Assembly (NCBI RefSeq): GCF_008632455.1
Contig: NZ_CP043929.1
Coordinates: 3,472,001 to 3,536,000 of the forward strand
Direction: 5' to 3'
DNA length: 64,000 bases
From: Methylomonas rhizoryzae
GTDB taxonomy: Bacteria > Pseudomonadota > Gammaproteobacteria > Methylococcales > Methylomonadaceae
Part shown: piece by piece, positions 41,914 through 51,517 of the stretch
Numbering within the stretch: position 1 is the stretch's first letter
Layout: each line of letters opens with the position of its first letter
The notes under the pieces: generated by a model
What the model was told of the DNA's origin: nothing
Databases searched by the model: none
What the model saw: only the letters and a program-made list of their open reading frames with translations
Position numbers and translations under genes: made by a program

Positions 41914-42084
41914 ATGGCTGAATACAGAAAATACAAATGCAAAACCTGCGGTCACATCTACGACGAAGCGGTGGGTGATCCGAGAAACGGGGTTGCACCG
42001 GGCACTCGTTGGGAAGACGTGCCGGAAGATTGGGGTTGCCCGAAATGCGGCGCGGTGAAATCGATGTTTACCCTGGTGCGCTAA
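41914..42084 (+). CDS. Rubredoxin
   Basis: 56 aa. Two CxxC knuckles, CKTCG and CPKCG, bind one iron. Seen: HIYDEAVGDPRNG, APGTRWEDVPEDWGC. TGGAGAAGAG lies upstream of ATG 41914. Small electron carrier of the cytoplasm; in this type of organism it may serve an oxygenase or protect against oxidants (inference). Single-gene unit about 110 bases after mtaD. Confidence 0.96.
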   Translation: MAEYRKYKCKTCGHIYDEAVGDPRNGVAPGTRWEDVPEDWGCPKCGAVKSMFTLVR

Positions 42085-42261
42085 GGGTCGGCTGTTTTAG
42101 GGGAGAGTTGGGTTGTAGTTATCGAGCCCAACTCGCCGTCGGCGGATTGCGGGCCGGAACCGTATCCAAACCGAATAGTCTTTAAAATGCAGTTTTACTG
42201 TTTGTTCCGGCGTTGAAATAAAACCGGCCGACGTCACGGTATCGCCGATTCAGGGGCCAAT

Positions 42262-42747
42262 ATGCAGATTACATCGTCCACACAGGGCTATGCGTTAAAT
42301 CGGGCTTATGCCTCGACCGGCCATGCTGTGCCGGTTAAAAACTCCGCTACCGGCAATACCGAACAAAACCAACAATCCGCACAACTCGACGGGCTAAAAT
42401 CGCGCGACCGCGAGGTAAAAGCGCACGAGCAAGCGCACTTGTCGGCAGCCGGGGGCTTTGCGCTTAGCGCTGCTAAATTCACATACGTGGTTGGCCCGGA
42501 CGGGCAACGTTATGCTACCGGCGGTGAAGTTAAAATTGACGTTTCTCCGGTAGAAGGCGATCCTGAAGCAACCTTGCGTAAAGCTGAAACCATACGCAGG
42601 GCGGCTTTGGCACCCGCCGAGCCCTCCTCCCAAGACTACGCCGTGGCAGCGAAGGCAGCGGCGATGGCGGCTAAAGCGGCTGCCGAATTAGCCAAAACCG
42701 CTATTGAGCCGGCTGGATTAGGCGGCACATTGGATGTCGTCGCCTAG
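42262..42747 (+). CDS. SprA-like putative metalloprotease
   Basis: 161 aa. Conserved core DREVKAHEQAHLSAAGGFA holds HEQAH (HExxH zinc motif); then YVVGPDGQRYATGGEVKID and KAETIRRAALAPAEPS. An alanine-rich helix (AAAMAAKAAAELAKTA) ends the protein. Family recalled as the SprA-related domain, probably a zinc peptidase or peptidase-like factor. Tail-to-tail with the PilZ gene, sharing 4 bases. Confidence 0.82.
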   Translation: MQITSSTQGYALNRAYASTGHAVPVKNSATGNTEQNQQSAQLDGLKSRDREVKAHEQAHLSAAGGFALSAAKFTYVVGPDGQRYATGGEVKIDVSPVEGDPEATLRKAETIRRAALAPAEPSSQDYAVAAKAAAMAAKAAAELAKTAIEPAGLGGTLDVVA

Positions 42748-43022
42748 TCGGTATCGGCAAACCTAACGCCGAAGCCGATAGCGTTTTCCAGCCTGACCAC
42801 TTTGGCGATGCGCACCGGGGCCCCTTCGAATTCGGTGGTTTGCACTTCGATATTCTCGTCGATACGAGGCATATCTTGTTCAGCGCATAACAAGAACAGG
42901 CCGCTGTCCGACAAATCCCGCAAAGTGGCAAAAAAAGTTCGCCCTTGTTCTCCCGGCAGCGCGACTTTTATCTTGGCGCGGTGCGCTAAACGCTGGTGTT
43001 TACGTTGGTCCTGTGGGTTCAC
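42744..43022 (-). CDS. PilZ-domain protein
   Basis: 92 aa. The RKHQRLAHR (RxxxR) and DLSDSGLFL (D/NxSxxG) motifs expected for cyclic-di-GMP binding. Single-domain PilZ proteins act as c-di-GMP receptors in motility, pili or exopolysaccharide control. Target unknown; the mrcB gene divergent to it is unrelated. Confidence 0.88.
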   Translation of the reverse strand: MNPQDQRKHQRLAHRAKIKVALPGEQGRTFFATLRDLSDSGLFLLCAEQDMPRIDENIEVQTTEFEGAPVRIAKVVRLENAIGFGVRFADTD

Positions 43023-43271
43023 GTCCGAGTCTACCTGTTAAGAAGAAATTAATCCGATTGCCGCCATACTGGTCGCCGGGCAGAATGCTCAGTTTTAAGC
43101 TCGTCCTGCACTCGCACTTATCGTGTTGCCCCGGCCGGCAGCTGTTTGGCAAGCAGATTATAGTCAACGAATAAATCGCGGCTGCCGCCCCAATTGAGCA
43201 ATAATACCGATTTTAACCGCAAGGCCGGGGAAATGCGTATGTCCTTCGGCCTACACCTCCTTATGTAACTA

Positions 43272-45596
43272 ATGACGAATCGCCCAAGAACTCGAAAACG
43301 TAACTCGTCCAGGCGCAGAAGAAACCCACCGAAAACACCCTGGTTATTAAAAGCCGCAATTCCGCTCGTATTGGTAGGCGGCTTTTTCGCCGTAAGTTAT
43401 ATCGGTTATCTGGACTACACGGTGCGGGAACAATTTGAGGGCAAGCGTTGGTCCATTCCGGCCAGAGTCTATGCCAACCCGGTCGAACTTTACGCGGGCT
43501 TGTCTTATTCGCCCAAGGAGATGGAAGACTTGTTGCTGCGATTGCATTACCGGCAAGACCGGCAATTGGGCGGAGAAGGCGCTTATTACCTGGATGGTTC
43601 CGGCGTATATGTGAAAACGAGGGCGTTTAATTTCGGCGATAAACAACAAGAACAACGCAACCTTAAAATTAGTTTTTCCGGCCGTTCGGTAGCCGCTATC
43701 GTCGACGCGGCCAGCGGCGCTGACCTGCCGATTCTGCGGATGGAGCCCGAACAAATCGGCAGTTTTTATCCCAGCCGCAAGGAAGATCGGGTATTGATCA
43801 AGCTGGAAGAGGCGCCGGAAGCGTTATTGCAAGGACTGTTCTCCACCGAGGACAGGGATTTTTACCATCATTTCGGCGTATCGCCGCGCGGTATCTTGCG
43901 GGCCATGTGGGCTAACGTCAAAGCCGGCGGCATGGTGCAAGGCGGCAGCACCATCACGCAACAGCTGGTCAAAAACTTTTTTCTGACTTCCGAGCGCAGT
44001 TTGACCCGTAAGGTTAACGAAGCTTTGATGGCGCTGATTTTGGAGTATCACTACAGCAAGGACGAGATTTTGGAAGCCTATTTGAACGAGATTTTTCTCG
44101 GTCAAGACGGCAGTAGCGCCGTGCACGGTTTCGGCTTGGCCAGCGAATTTTATTTCGGACAATCGCTTAAGACCTTGAATTTACCGCAAGTCGCCACCTT
44201 GGTGGCATTGGTGCGCGGCCCGTCGTTTTACGATCCGCGTCGTAATCGGGAGCGGGCTATCGAGCGGCGGAATCTGGTGCTCGATGCCATGGCGGAACAA
44301 GGTTATATCAGCCATGAACAAGCGGTCGAGGCCAAAAAGCAAACCATGGAAGTCGTCACCATGAGCCACCGCGCGGCAAACCGCTATCCGGGCTTCATCG
44401 ATTTGGTCAGAAGGCAGCTGAAAGTCGAATACAAAGAAGAGGACTTAACATCGGAAGGGCTACGCATCTTCACCACCCTGGATACTCGAGTCCAAGACGA
44501 ATTGGAGCAAGTCCTGACGGAAAAGTTGAAAAAACTGGAACGCAGCCCCAAGTCCAATGATCTGGAAGGCGCGGCCGTTGTTACCCGCAGAGACAGCGGA
44601 GAAATCGTCGCCTTGGCCGGCGGGCGTGACGGCGGCGAGGCAGGTTTTAATCGGGCTTTAGATGCAGTGCGGCCTATTGGCTCATTGATCAAACCGATTG
44701 TGTATCTGACTGCGCTGGAATACCCGAAGCGCTATACCATCATCACGCCGATCAGCGATACCCGTTTGGACATTCCGGCGGAAAAAGGCAAATCCTGGTC
44801 GCCGGACAATTACGACAACCGCGAACACGGGGTGGTTGCGCTGCACACCGCATTAACCAACTCTTACAATATGGCCACGGTACGGATAGGCATGGATGTC
44901 GGTTTGGCAAAAATCGCCGCTAATTTGCGCAGCATGGGGGTTAGCCGGGATATCGAGGTGTTTCCGTCCATGTTGCTGGGCGCGGTGCCTTTATCGCCTA
45001 TCGACGTCACCCAGGTCTACCAAACCTTGGCCGGAGACGGTTACTCCACGCCGCTACGAAGTATCAGAGCGGTGAATGCCGCGGACGGAAAGGCGCTGCA
45101 AAGCTATCCTTATACGGTACGGCAAGTGGTGGATCCGGCAGCAACCTACATTACCAATACTATTTTGCAGGACGTCATGCGTTACGGTACCGGCCGCTCG
45201 GCGTATAACTATATGTCCGGCGATATGAATCTGGCCGGTAAAACCGGAACCACCAACATGTTGCGCGACAGTTGGTTTGCCGGCTACAGCGGCGATTATT
45301 TATCCGTGGTTTGGGTCGGCCGCGACGACAACAAGCCCAGCGGTTTGACGGGCTCCAGCGGCGCGTTGCAGATTTGGGCGGAACTGATGCGACGCATCAG
45401 CCGCCAGCCGGTCACGTTGGTTGCACCGGACAATATACAAATGCGCTGGGTCGCCAACGGACTGTTGGCTGACGAACATTGTGCCGATGCCCGCTACCTG
45501 CCGTTTGTTTCCGGCTCGGAGCCCAGCGAATACGGCGAGTGCGGCGCACCGGCCGGCGACGATTCTTGGTTAAATCAGTTAAATCCATTTCTATGA
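43272..45596 (+). CDS. mrcB: Penicillin-binding protein 1B (bifunctional peptidoglycan synthase)
   Basis: 774 aa class A PBP. Cytoplasmic basic tail (1-25), membrane anchor (about 29-48), UB2H domain (about 58-145, YANPVELYAGLSYSPKEME). Glycosyltransferase domain with STEDRDFYHHFGVSPRGILRA and GGSTITQQLVKN. Transpeptidase SxxK GSLIKP, SYN and KTGTT motifs. Polymerises and cross-links peptidoglycan. The ribosome site before ATG 43272 is weak. Overlaps lolA by 4 bases. Confidence 0.95.
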   Translation: MTNRPRTRKRNSSRRRRNPPKTPWLLKAAIPLVLVGGFFAVSYIGYLDYTVREQFEGKRWSIPARVYANPVELYAGLSYSPKEMEDLLLRLHYRQDRQLGGEGAYYLDGSGVYVKTRAFNFGDKQQEQRNLKISFSGRSVAAIVDAASGADLPILRMEPEQIGSFYPSRKEDRVLIKLEEAPEALLQGLFSTEDRDFYHHFGVSPRGILRAMWANVKAGGMVQGGSTITQQLVKNFFLTSERSLTRKVNEALMALILEYHYSKDEILEAYLNEIFLGQDGSSAVHGFGLASEFYFGQSLKTLNLPQVATLVALVRGPSFYDPRRNRERAIERRNLVLDAMAEQGYISHEQAVEAKKQTMEVVTMSHRAANRYPGFIDLVRRQLKVEYKEEDLTSEGLRIFTTLDTRVQDELEQVLTEKLKKLERSPKSNDLEGAAVVTRRDSGEIVALAGGRDGGEAGFNRALDAVRPIGSLIKPIVYLTALEYPKRYTIITPISDTRLDIPAEKGKSWSPDNYDNREHGVVALHTALTNSYNMATVRIGMDVGLAKIAANLRSMGVSRDIEVFPSMLLGAVPLSPIDVTQVYQTLAGDGYSTPLRSIRAVNAADGKALQSYPYTVRQVVDPAATYITNTILQDVMRYGTGRSAYNYMSGDMNLAGKTGTTNMLRDSWFAGYSGDYLSVVWVGRDDNKPSGLTGSSGALQIWAELMRRISRQPVTLVAPDNIQMRWVANGLLADEHCADARYLPFVSGSEPSEYGECGAPAGDDSWLNQLNPFL

Positions 45597-46210
45597 AAAA
45601 AATAGCAGGTGTTGCTTTATTGATCACGTCTTGCGGTCCAGCCACGGCGGAGACCGCGCCCATCCAACAGTTGAAACAGGTTTTGCACAGCAGCGAGACC
45701 TTGTCGGCGGATTTTCGCCAAGTCAGTGTCAATAAATCCGGCCAAGCCGGACAAAGCAGTAGCGGCCGGTTTTATTTACAGAGGCCGGGTAAGTTTCGTT
45801 GGGATTATTTGAAGCCTTTTGTACAAGAGATCGTATCCAACTCCGGCAAAGTTTGGTTTTACGACGCGGATCTGGAACAAGTGACGGTGAAGCAATTGGA
45901 CGACTCGGTAGGTTCTACCCCGGCTTTGTTATTAACCGGCCAAGTCGATTTGGACGAAAAGTTTGTGCTGGAAGATCAAGGTCAAGACGAGGAGATGAAT
46001 TGGATCAAATTGTCGCCCAAGAACGAAGAAAGCGGTTTCAAATACATTCTGATCGGTTTGGAGCATGGACAAATCGGTGGCATGGAGCTGAGCGACAACT
46101 TCGGCCAGTTGACCCGCATCTATTTTTCCAACGTCAAGCTCAATCCGGTATTGAGCGATGAGTTGTTCAATTTCAAACCGCCGAAAAACGCCGATTTATT
46201 CGAAAATTAA
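45593..46210 (+). CDS. lolA: Outer-membrane lipoprotein carrier protein LolA
   Basis: 205 aa. Signal peptide (1-20, MKKIAGVALLITSCGPATA), then LolA fold: LSADFRQVSVNKSG, RPGKFRWDYLKPF, EIVSNSGKVWFYDADLEQVTVK. Ferries lipoproteins across the periplasm from LolCDE to LolB. The start at 45593 overlaps the mrcB stop (ATGA); the longer upstream frame lies inside mrcB and is discarded. Confidence 0.93.
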   Translation: MKKIAGVALLITSCGPATAETAPIQQLKQVLHSSETLSADFRQVSVNKSGQAGQSSSGRFYLQRPGKFRWDYLKPFVQEIVSNSGKVWFYDADLEQVTVKQLDDSVGSTPALLLTGQVDLDEKFVLEDQGQDEEMNWIKLSPKNEESGFKYILIGLEHGQIGGMELSDNFGQLTRIYFSNVKLNPVLSDELFNFKPPKNADLFEN

Positions 46211-46397
46211 CCGGGACAATCGAGCCAACAAGCCGCCGTATTCAGCGCCGATGGCCGGCAGGCAATTCGAATCCAAGACCTATCTAGTCAATGCTCGACA
46301 TTAACCAAGAGTAACGAGCGTTATGCGGAAACGGGGATTACCGAATGATGTCTCTAATCCGTAGCCTGCGTTGCCCGGTTTCGCTTGGCTAGCTCGT

Positions 46398-48785
46398 CTA
46401 GCGATTATCGTAGCGGTTTAAATCGAATAAGCCGGCCTCTAATCCGGCTTGCCGTTGGTAGCGCTGGTTGAACCAATCGAAATAGGCCCAAAAATGCGGA
46501 TGAGTGCGCCTGATGGCGTAAGCCGCGTAAAACGCCTCGCGTTGCCGGTCGCTGTTACAGGCCGCCAAATCCGCGACGAACTTCGGCAAATCCCGTTGTG
46601 CCACATAGAAAAATACGTTGGGATAACTGCCTAGAAAGCCGGACACGACGGTTAATTTATCCCGCTTGGGATTGTGGCGCAGATCCTCGACGAATAAAGT
46701 CGACAAGTTTTTTAAGTCTCTATCCACCAACAAGGTGAATACGCTATCGTCCTGCCCCTCATCGTCGGCTTTGATACGCAAAAAAGCGGTCTCAGGCAGC
46801 GTTTGCAATGGCGTGCCGCTGATCGCCGTTAGTTGCCGTAACGGTTGTAAAACGCCAGGCGCAATGTCTTGCAGCCTATGAGTGCTGCAATCGGCGAACA
46901 AACAGCCGTTAATGGCGTCTCCGGCCCCCGCGGCCCGATCCAGTCGGCGGGCAACCTTGTGTAAAAATTCGGCTTGATGGCCTTGCGAACGGTATTTAAC
47001 CCCGGATTCCTGCTGAATGCCGAATAAGGGTTGCGCCATTAATTTTGACATTTCCGGCAAAATTCCGGCGTACCATATCGCGTGGATGGCTTCGCGTTGC
47101 CGGGCCGGCATGAAGCGCAGGAAGTTGTTTTCCCCATCCATTCTCAAATAATCCATGTATTTGCGGGTAGCGAGTTGATGCCACAAGGTACCGTAGACGT
47201 CGAAGCCGGCCACCAACAAATAATGCAAGCGTTCCAACAAGGGATAATCGATTACCCAGGCCGTTTTCGGCACGCTGCCCACAAAACCTTTGACGACGGT
47301 GGCGCTGTCGAAATGGCGGAACACGGTCAGCGCCGCATTCCGGTTGCTGCGGTCGCCGTCCCAAATATCGGTTTCGTCCAATCCGCGCTGACGCGCTTGC
47401 AATACGGCCGCCACGAAATTTTCCTTATCCTGCAGATACTGCTGCGCCAGGGTATCGTAGTCGTACCAACCCAGGCTGCTGATGTTCTCGCCTTCGGCCG
47501 CCGGCAAGGACAAAATTTCGCTGTGGTTGGCCAAAAATTGCGAGCCGCGCCCGGAATAATCGAAATCGGGCGAGACGAACATCACCCAAAACCGGTCTTG
47601 AATCGCATTCAGGGCAATTTGACCGCGACACACGGGTCCTTTGATAAAGCCGGCAATGAAATAAGCGGCTTCGTCCAGTAAAAAACGGTAGCGCGCATCC
47701 ACGGGGATGGCTGCATAGGTTAAAAACGGATTGGTGGCGCGTTTCTCCGCGTAACCCGGCAGCGCATCCACCGTATACGGGGCGTCGATAAACCAGCGGC
47801 GGATTTTTTCCAAGCGACTGTCGCTCAACGCGTACACAAAATGGGTTTTGTCGACGATGGTCTCGGTCACCGGCTTTAAGCGGTAGTAAACCCGCTCTAC
47901 GCCGGGATTCTGATACGGCAAATCGGTGACGATTTCCTGCAACGCCTCGCCCGGTGCGGTTTTGGAACGCACCAGCGTAAAAAACCGGTTGGCTGCTGCC
48001 TGTTCAAAATATAAATGTCCCAAAAATAGATGTTCGTATAAGTAGCGCGCGGTCAACCGGTGCTTGAGCCCGGGTTGATTTAAAAAATCTTCCCATACCG
48101 CAATCAACCGTTGCGTTTGCGCATCCGGCTCCGGCCGACTTTCCATCTTTGCCCCTTGTTCGATCCAGGCATTGACGAGCCGGCGTTGTTGACCGCTCAA
48201 GCCGGGAAAACCGTACGGCATGCCCCAATCGGGATGTTGGGCGCGGAAGGCGTCGAACTCTTCCGGTTTGGGGCATTCCAAATCGCGGTCCAATTCGAAC
48301 TTGAAACTATCCGGCAATTTGCCGGACACCGGAAACAACTGCTCGCGCTTGAGCGCCAGCATCGCCGCTAACAAATTCGGTTTATCCGGCGCTTGCGAGC
48401 CTACCGGCGCATCGTTTAATACCGGGAAAAATCCCAATTGCCGCCATTGTTCCGTAGTCTGCGCATCCATGAACAAACGCGTATGCACGGCCGGAGTTAA
48501 ACGTTCGCCGTCGTAGACTTTGGCTTTACTGGCGCCTCGCGCCAAGCCTTCCGGGGCGGTCAGTTTCAGTTGACAAGGCGCGTCGTAACACGAATGGCAA
48601 ACCACGCAGCGCTGCTCCAATATCGGCTTGATCTGCTGGTCGAACGATATAGGCCGGCCGGCAACGTCATGGGCACCCGGCTCCTCCGTTTCTATCCGAT
48701 AGCTTTGTTCGAATTCGTTTCCGCACCGGCCTTGCTTGACGACAACAAGCAGCAACAGCGCAACCGCACATTGCATCATGCGCAT
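46398..48785 (-). CDS. cti: Fatty acid cis/trans isomerase (CTI)
   Basis: 795 aa periplasmic haem enzyme. Signal peptide (MQCAVALLLLVVVKQGRC), then cytochrome-type CVVCHSC near residue 53-59 with DAPCQLKL. CTI signatures include WGMPYGFPGLSG, YLYEHLFLGHLYFE and FRHFDSATVVKGFVG. Converts cis to trans unsaturated phospholipid chains, stiffening membranes against solvents or heat. ATG 48785 has GGAG upstream; an upstream frame to 48920 lacks a signal-peptide start. Monocistronic. Confidence 0.92.
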   Translation of the reverse strand: MRMMQCAVALLLLVVVKQGRCGNEFEQSYRIETEEPGAHDVAGRPISFDQQIKPILEQRCVVCHSCYDAPCQLKLTAPEGLARGASKAKVYDGERLTPAVHTRLFMDAQTTEQWRQLGFFPVLNDAPVGSQAPDKPNLLAAMLALKREQLFPVSGKLPDSFKFELDRDLECPKPEEFDAFRAQHPDWGMPYGFPGLSGQQRRLVNAWIEQGAKMESRPEPDAQTQRLIAVWEDFLNQPGLKHRLTARYLYEHLFLGHLYFEQAAANRFFTLVRSKTAPGEALQEIVTDLPYQNPGVERVYYRLKPVTETIVDKTHFVYALSDSRLEKIRRWFIDAPYTVDALPGYAEKRATNPFLTYAAIPVDARYRFLLDEAAYFIAGFIKGPVCRGQIALNAIQDRFWVMFVSPDFDYSGRGSQFLANHSEILSLPAAEGENISSLGWYDYDTLAQQYLQDKENFVAAVLQARQRGLDETDIWDGDRSNRNAALTVFRHFDSATVVKGFVGSVPKTAWVIDYPLLERLHYLLVAGFDVYGTLWHQLATRKYMDYLRMDGENNFLRFMPARQREAIHAIWYAGILPEMSKLMAQPLFGIQQESGVKYRSQGHQAEFLHKVARRLDRAAGAGDAINGCLFADCSTHRLQDIAPGVLQPLRQLTAISGTPLQTLPETAFLRIKADDEGQDDSVFTLLVDRDLKNLSTLFVEDLRHNPKRDKLTVVSGFLGSYPNVFFYVAQRDLPKFVADLAACNSDRQREAFYAAYAIRRTHPHFWAYFDWFNQRYQRQAGLEAGLFDLNRYDNR

Positions 48786-49104
48786 AAACTCTCCGTTCCG
48801 GTCCCGGTAATGATTGCTCAAACAACGATTTACACGCGTTAGCCCCGCCAGCCTATTGTCAATGCGGCTGAAAAAAGAATCCGTGATCGGAAAACGCGTC
48901 GCCGGCAGACTCCCGGCCAATCCCCATGCGCTAGGCAGTTTATAGGAAAATGCGACGGGCCTGGAAGCGGCCTTCGCTAATTGGAGGACAGTAAGGTTCG
49001 GCGCCTAAGTGGATCAACCACCGACAGTCGAGACGAAATACCGGTGAACAGCGGTTAAAGAACTTTCCGGCAGATTGGCGGTACCCGGCTTTTGACCACA
49101 CCTT
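48786..49104. other. 319-base intergenic region upstream of cti
   Basis: Presumably holds the cti promoter. No gene or clear hairpin seen. Confidence 0.5.
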
Positions 49105-50415
49105 TCATTTGTTCCTGAATCGAAACACGTCGGCACCCGCATTATCGTCGCCGAACGTTAAATTTTCCCCGGAAGACTCGAATACCAAAAACCGGCCGTT
49201 GCCGCTAATGGCCGGACTCCGGCTAACGCCGTCGGACTCCCACGCTTGAGCGTTCACCGACACTCTGGTCAGTTGCCCGGTTTTCCTATCTTTTAAAAAA
49301 ACATCCGATTTGCCGTTTAAATCCTGTCCGACCAAATTATCCGCGCCGGACATAAAGCTCACGAACCGTCCATCGTTACTGATAGTCGCCGCCGAACTAT
49401 CGCCGTCAGCTTCCACGCCGCCGCCGGCTAAGGAAACTCGCACCACTCTGCCGCTAGCCATATCTTTAACGAATACGTCTATGGCCGCATTGTCGTCGCC
49501 ACCCACCAGATTCGTCGCGTGGGAATGAAAGGCAATATAGCGGCCGTTGGCACTGATGGCCGCCCCGAAACTATCGCCGTTCGCTTGTCCGCCGGAGCCG
49601 GAAACGGAAACCCGTTCTACTACGCCGGTCGCCAGGTTTTTACGAAAAATGTCGTAACTGCCGTTGCTGTCGCCCCCCACCAGATTGGTCGCCGCCGATT
49701 CGAACACCACGAAGTTGCCGTTGGCGCTAATGGCCGGATAATAACTTTCACCGTTTGCCTGACTACCGTCCGCGGCGCTGGAAACCTGCACAAGCTGCCC
49801 GGAAGCGATGCGTTTGACAAAGACCTGCGGATATCCGTTGCTTCCTCCGGCTACCAAATTGGTGGCGTAAGAAAAAAACGCCACTATTGCGCCGTCGGCG
49901 CTCAATTTCGGCTGGTAGCTGGCCTTGTTGCCCAACGTTCCGTCTTCGGCACAGGACACCAACAATAAACGACCGGTTTTCATGTCTTTGAAAAATACGT
50001 CGGCCTGCAAATTATCGTCTTGCACGGCGAAATTGCCGGCATTCGAATAAAACGCGACATAGCGCCCGGTAGCGCTGAGCGACGGGGCATAACTGGCCGC
50101 GTCGCCAAGTTCCCCGCTTTGGCTAATCGACGCTATTGTCACATTCCCGGATTTAAGATCTTTGACGAATACGTCCGAACTATTGTTGCTATCGCCATCG
50201 ATTAGATCGCCGGCCAGCGATTCGAATGCCACCATCCGACCGGTGGCATTGACGGCCGCGTTCCGGCTGGTACCGTCACCGGGTATGCCGGCGTGATTGC
50301 CGGAGGCCAACTGCAAGGTTCCCGCTATCGCTACACCGGCAAATAGGCTAATCGACAAACAGACAAGTCCGCGGCAAAAGGTCGTCACACCTGATTTGTT
50401 ATTTTTCGTTTTCAT
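49105..50415 (-). CDS. Secreted seven-bladed beta-propeller (PD40/TolB-like repeats)
   Basis: 436 aa. Signal peptide (about 1-31). Then seven repeats of about 58 aa each, with AISANGRYIAFHSxATNLVGGDDN and DVFVKDMASGRVVRVS as the pattern. The first residues after the signal (LQLASGNHAGIPGDGTSRN) look like the end of a repeat, and the last repeat ends early, so the blade ring is closed by N- and C-terminal strands. TolB/WD40-like propellers bind proteins or ligands; Asp-rich turns could bind calcium. Chosen start ATG 50415; the longer frame precedes the signal peptide. Role unknown. Confidence 0.82.
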   Translation of the reverse strand: MKTKNNKSGVTTFCRGLVCLSISLFAGVAIAGTLQLASGNHAGIPGDGTSRNAAVNATGRMVAFESLAGDLIDGDSNNSSDVFVKDLKSGNVTIASISQSGELGDAASYAPSLSATGRYVAFYSNAGNFAVQDDNLQADVFFKDMKTGRLLLVSCAEDGTLGNKASYQPKLSADGAIVAFFSYATNLVAGGSNGYPQVFVKRIASGQLVQVSSAADGSQANGESYYPAISANGNFVVFESAATNLVGGDSNGSYDIFRKNLATGVVERVSVSGSGGQANGDSFGAAISANGRYIAFHSHATNLVGGDDNAAIDVFVKDMASGRVVRVSLAGGGVEADGDSSAATISNDGRFVSFMSGADNLVGQDLNGKSDVFLKDRKTGQLTRVSVNAQAWESDGVSRSPAISGNGRFLVFESSGENLTFGDDNAGADVFRFRNK

Positions 50416-50820
50416 TTTTGCGCACTCTGAAAATACTGTTTCAACCGCGTGACAGGATTTCCTCTGCCACGCGGTTATTAACCGACAGATGCGCCGCATT
50501 TTTTGTGGTAAGGGTCTAAAACAACCCAACGTTAAGATTTTCTAGCCGAAAATTGCGAACTGGATAAGCTTTGCGGACGGATGATGAACGAGAAGCTTAG
50601 CGTGCGACTTTTCCGTGTCGTGTTTTACGAGAGCAGTGACCTAAAACGCCGCAGCTTCCGGTAGCTGGTGCGGGTGGCCGGCCGGTTTGTATGGTCCGCT
50701 AGGGTTTTAATCACATGTGTCCGATAACGCCGGCGCTAATCGGCCCATGTTTTTACTCAGGCTCAGAACAACAAAATCCGTTAGACTAACGGCTTGATGT
50801 CATCAATTTTGGAGTGATTT
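50416..50820. other. 405-base intergenic region with a 15-bp palindrome
   Basis: Separates divergent genes. CCGTTAG-A-CTAACGG (50778-50792), 29 bases before the next ATG, is a possible operator. No gene seen. Confidence 0.5.
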
Positions 50821-51501
50821 ATGAAATTCGCTATAACCAATCCGGGTGCATTTTCGACTTTGTCGGTACATCTGGAACAAGGCGAAAGCATCAAGGCCGA
50901 ATCAGGCGCCATGATCGCTATGAGCGAGACATTGGATGTCGATTCCAAAATGGAAAAGGGCCTGCTGGGCGGCTTGTCCCGCAAACTGCTCACCGGCGAA
51001 TCACTGTTTTTCCAAACCATCACCGCATCGCGCGGCCCCGGCGAAGTGATGCTGGCGTCTGCATATCCCGGCGAAATTCAAGTTCTCGAATTGGACGGTT
51101 CGGAGGAATACTTGTTGCAAAAAGACGGTTTTTTAGCCGCCGAACATTCCGTCGACGTCGCCACCAAAGCACAAAATTTGACCAAGGGCTTGTTTTCCGG
51201 CGAAGGTTTCTTCGTGATGCGCATCAGCGGCCGCGGTAAACTGGCCATCAGCACCTACGGCGGCATCCAAAAACTATCCCTGGCGCCCGGCGAAACCCGC
51301 ATCATCGATAACAGCCACATGGTGGCCTGGAGCGCCAACGCTAACTATAAAATCGAAAAAGCCTCTAAAGGCTGGATATCCAGCTTTACCAGCGGCGAGG
51401 GCTTGGTCTGCCGATTCCGCGGACCGGGCGACGTATATATCCAAACCCGCAATTCGCCGGGCTTTGGCTCGTGGATCAGGCAATTCATTCCGACCCGTTA
51501 A
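50821..51501 (+). CDS. AIM24/TIGR00266-family protein
   Basis: 226 aa, glycine-rich beta protein. Seen: ESIKAESGAMIAMS, GGLSRKLLTGESLFFQTIT, VMLASAYPGEIQ and GEGLVCRFRGPGDVYIQTRN at the C-terminus, all signatures of the TIGR00266 (DUF124) family. Biochemical role not established. Lies 16 bases before the M48 gene, one operon. Confidence 0.9.
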   Translation: MKFAITNPGAFSTLSVHLEQGESIKAESGAMIAMSETLDVDSKMEKGLLGGLSRKLLTGESLFFQTITASRGPGEVMLASAYPGEIQVLELDGSEEYLLQKDGFLAAEHSVDVATKAQNLTKGLFSGEGFFVMRISGRGKLAISTYGGIQKLSLAPGETRIIDNSHMVAWSANANYKIEKASKGWISSFTSGEGLVCRFRGPGDVYIQTRNSPGFGSWIRQFIPTR

Positions 51502-51517
51502 CAGACAGACGAAAAAC

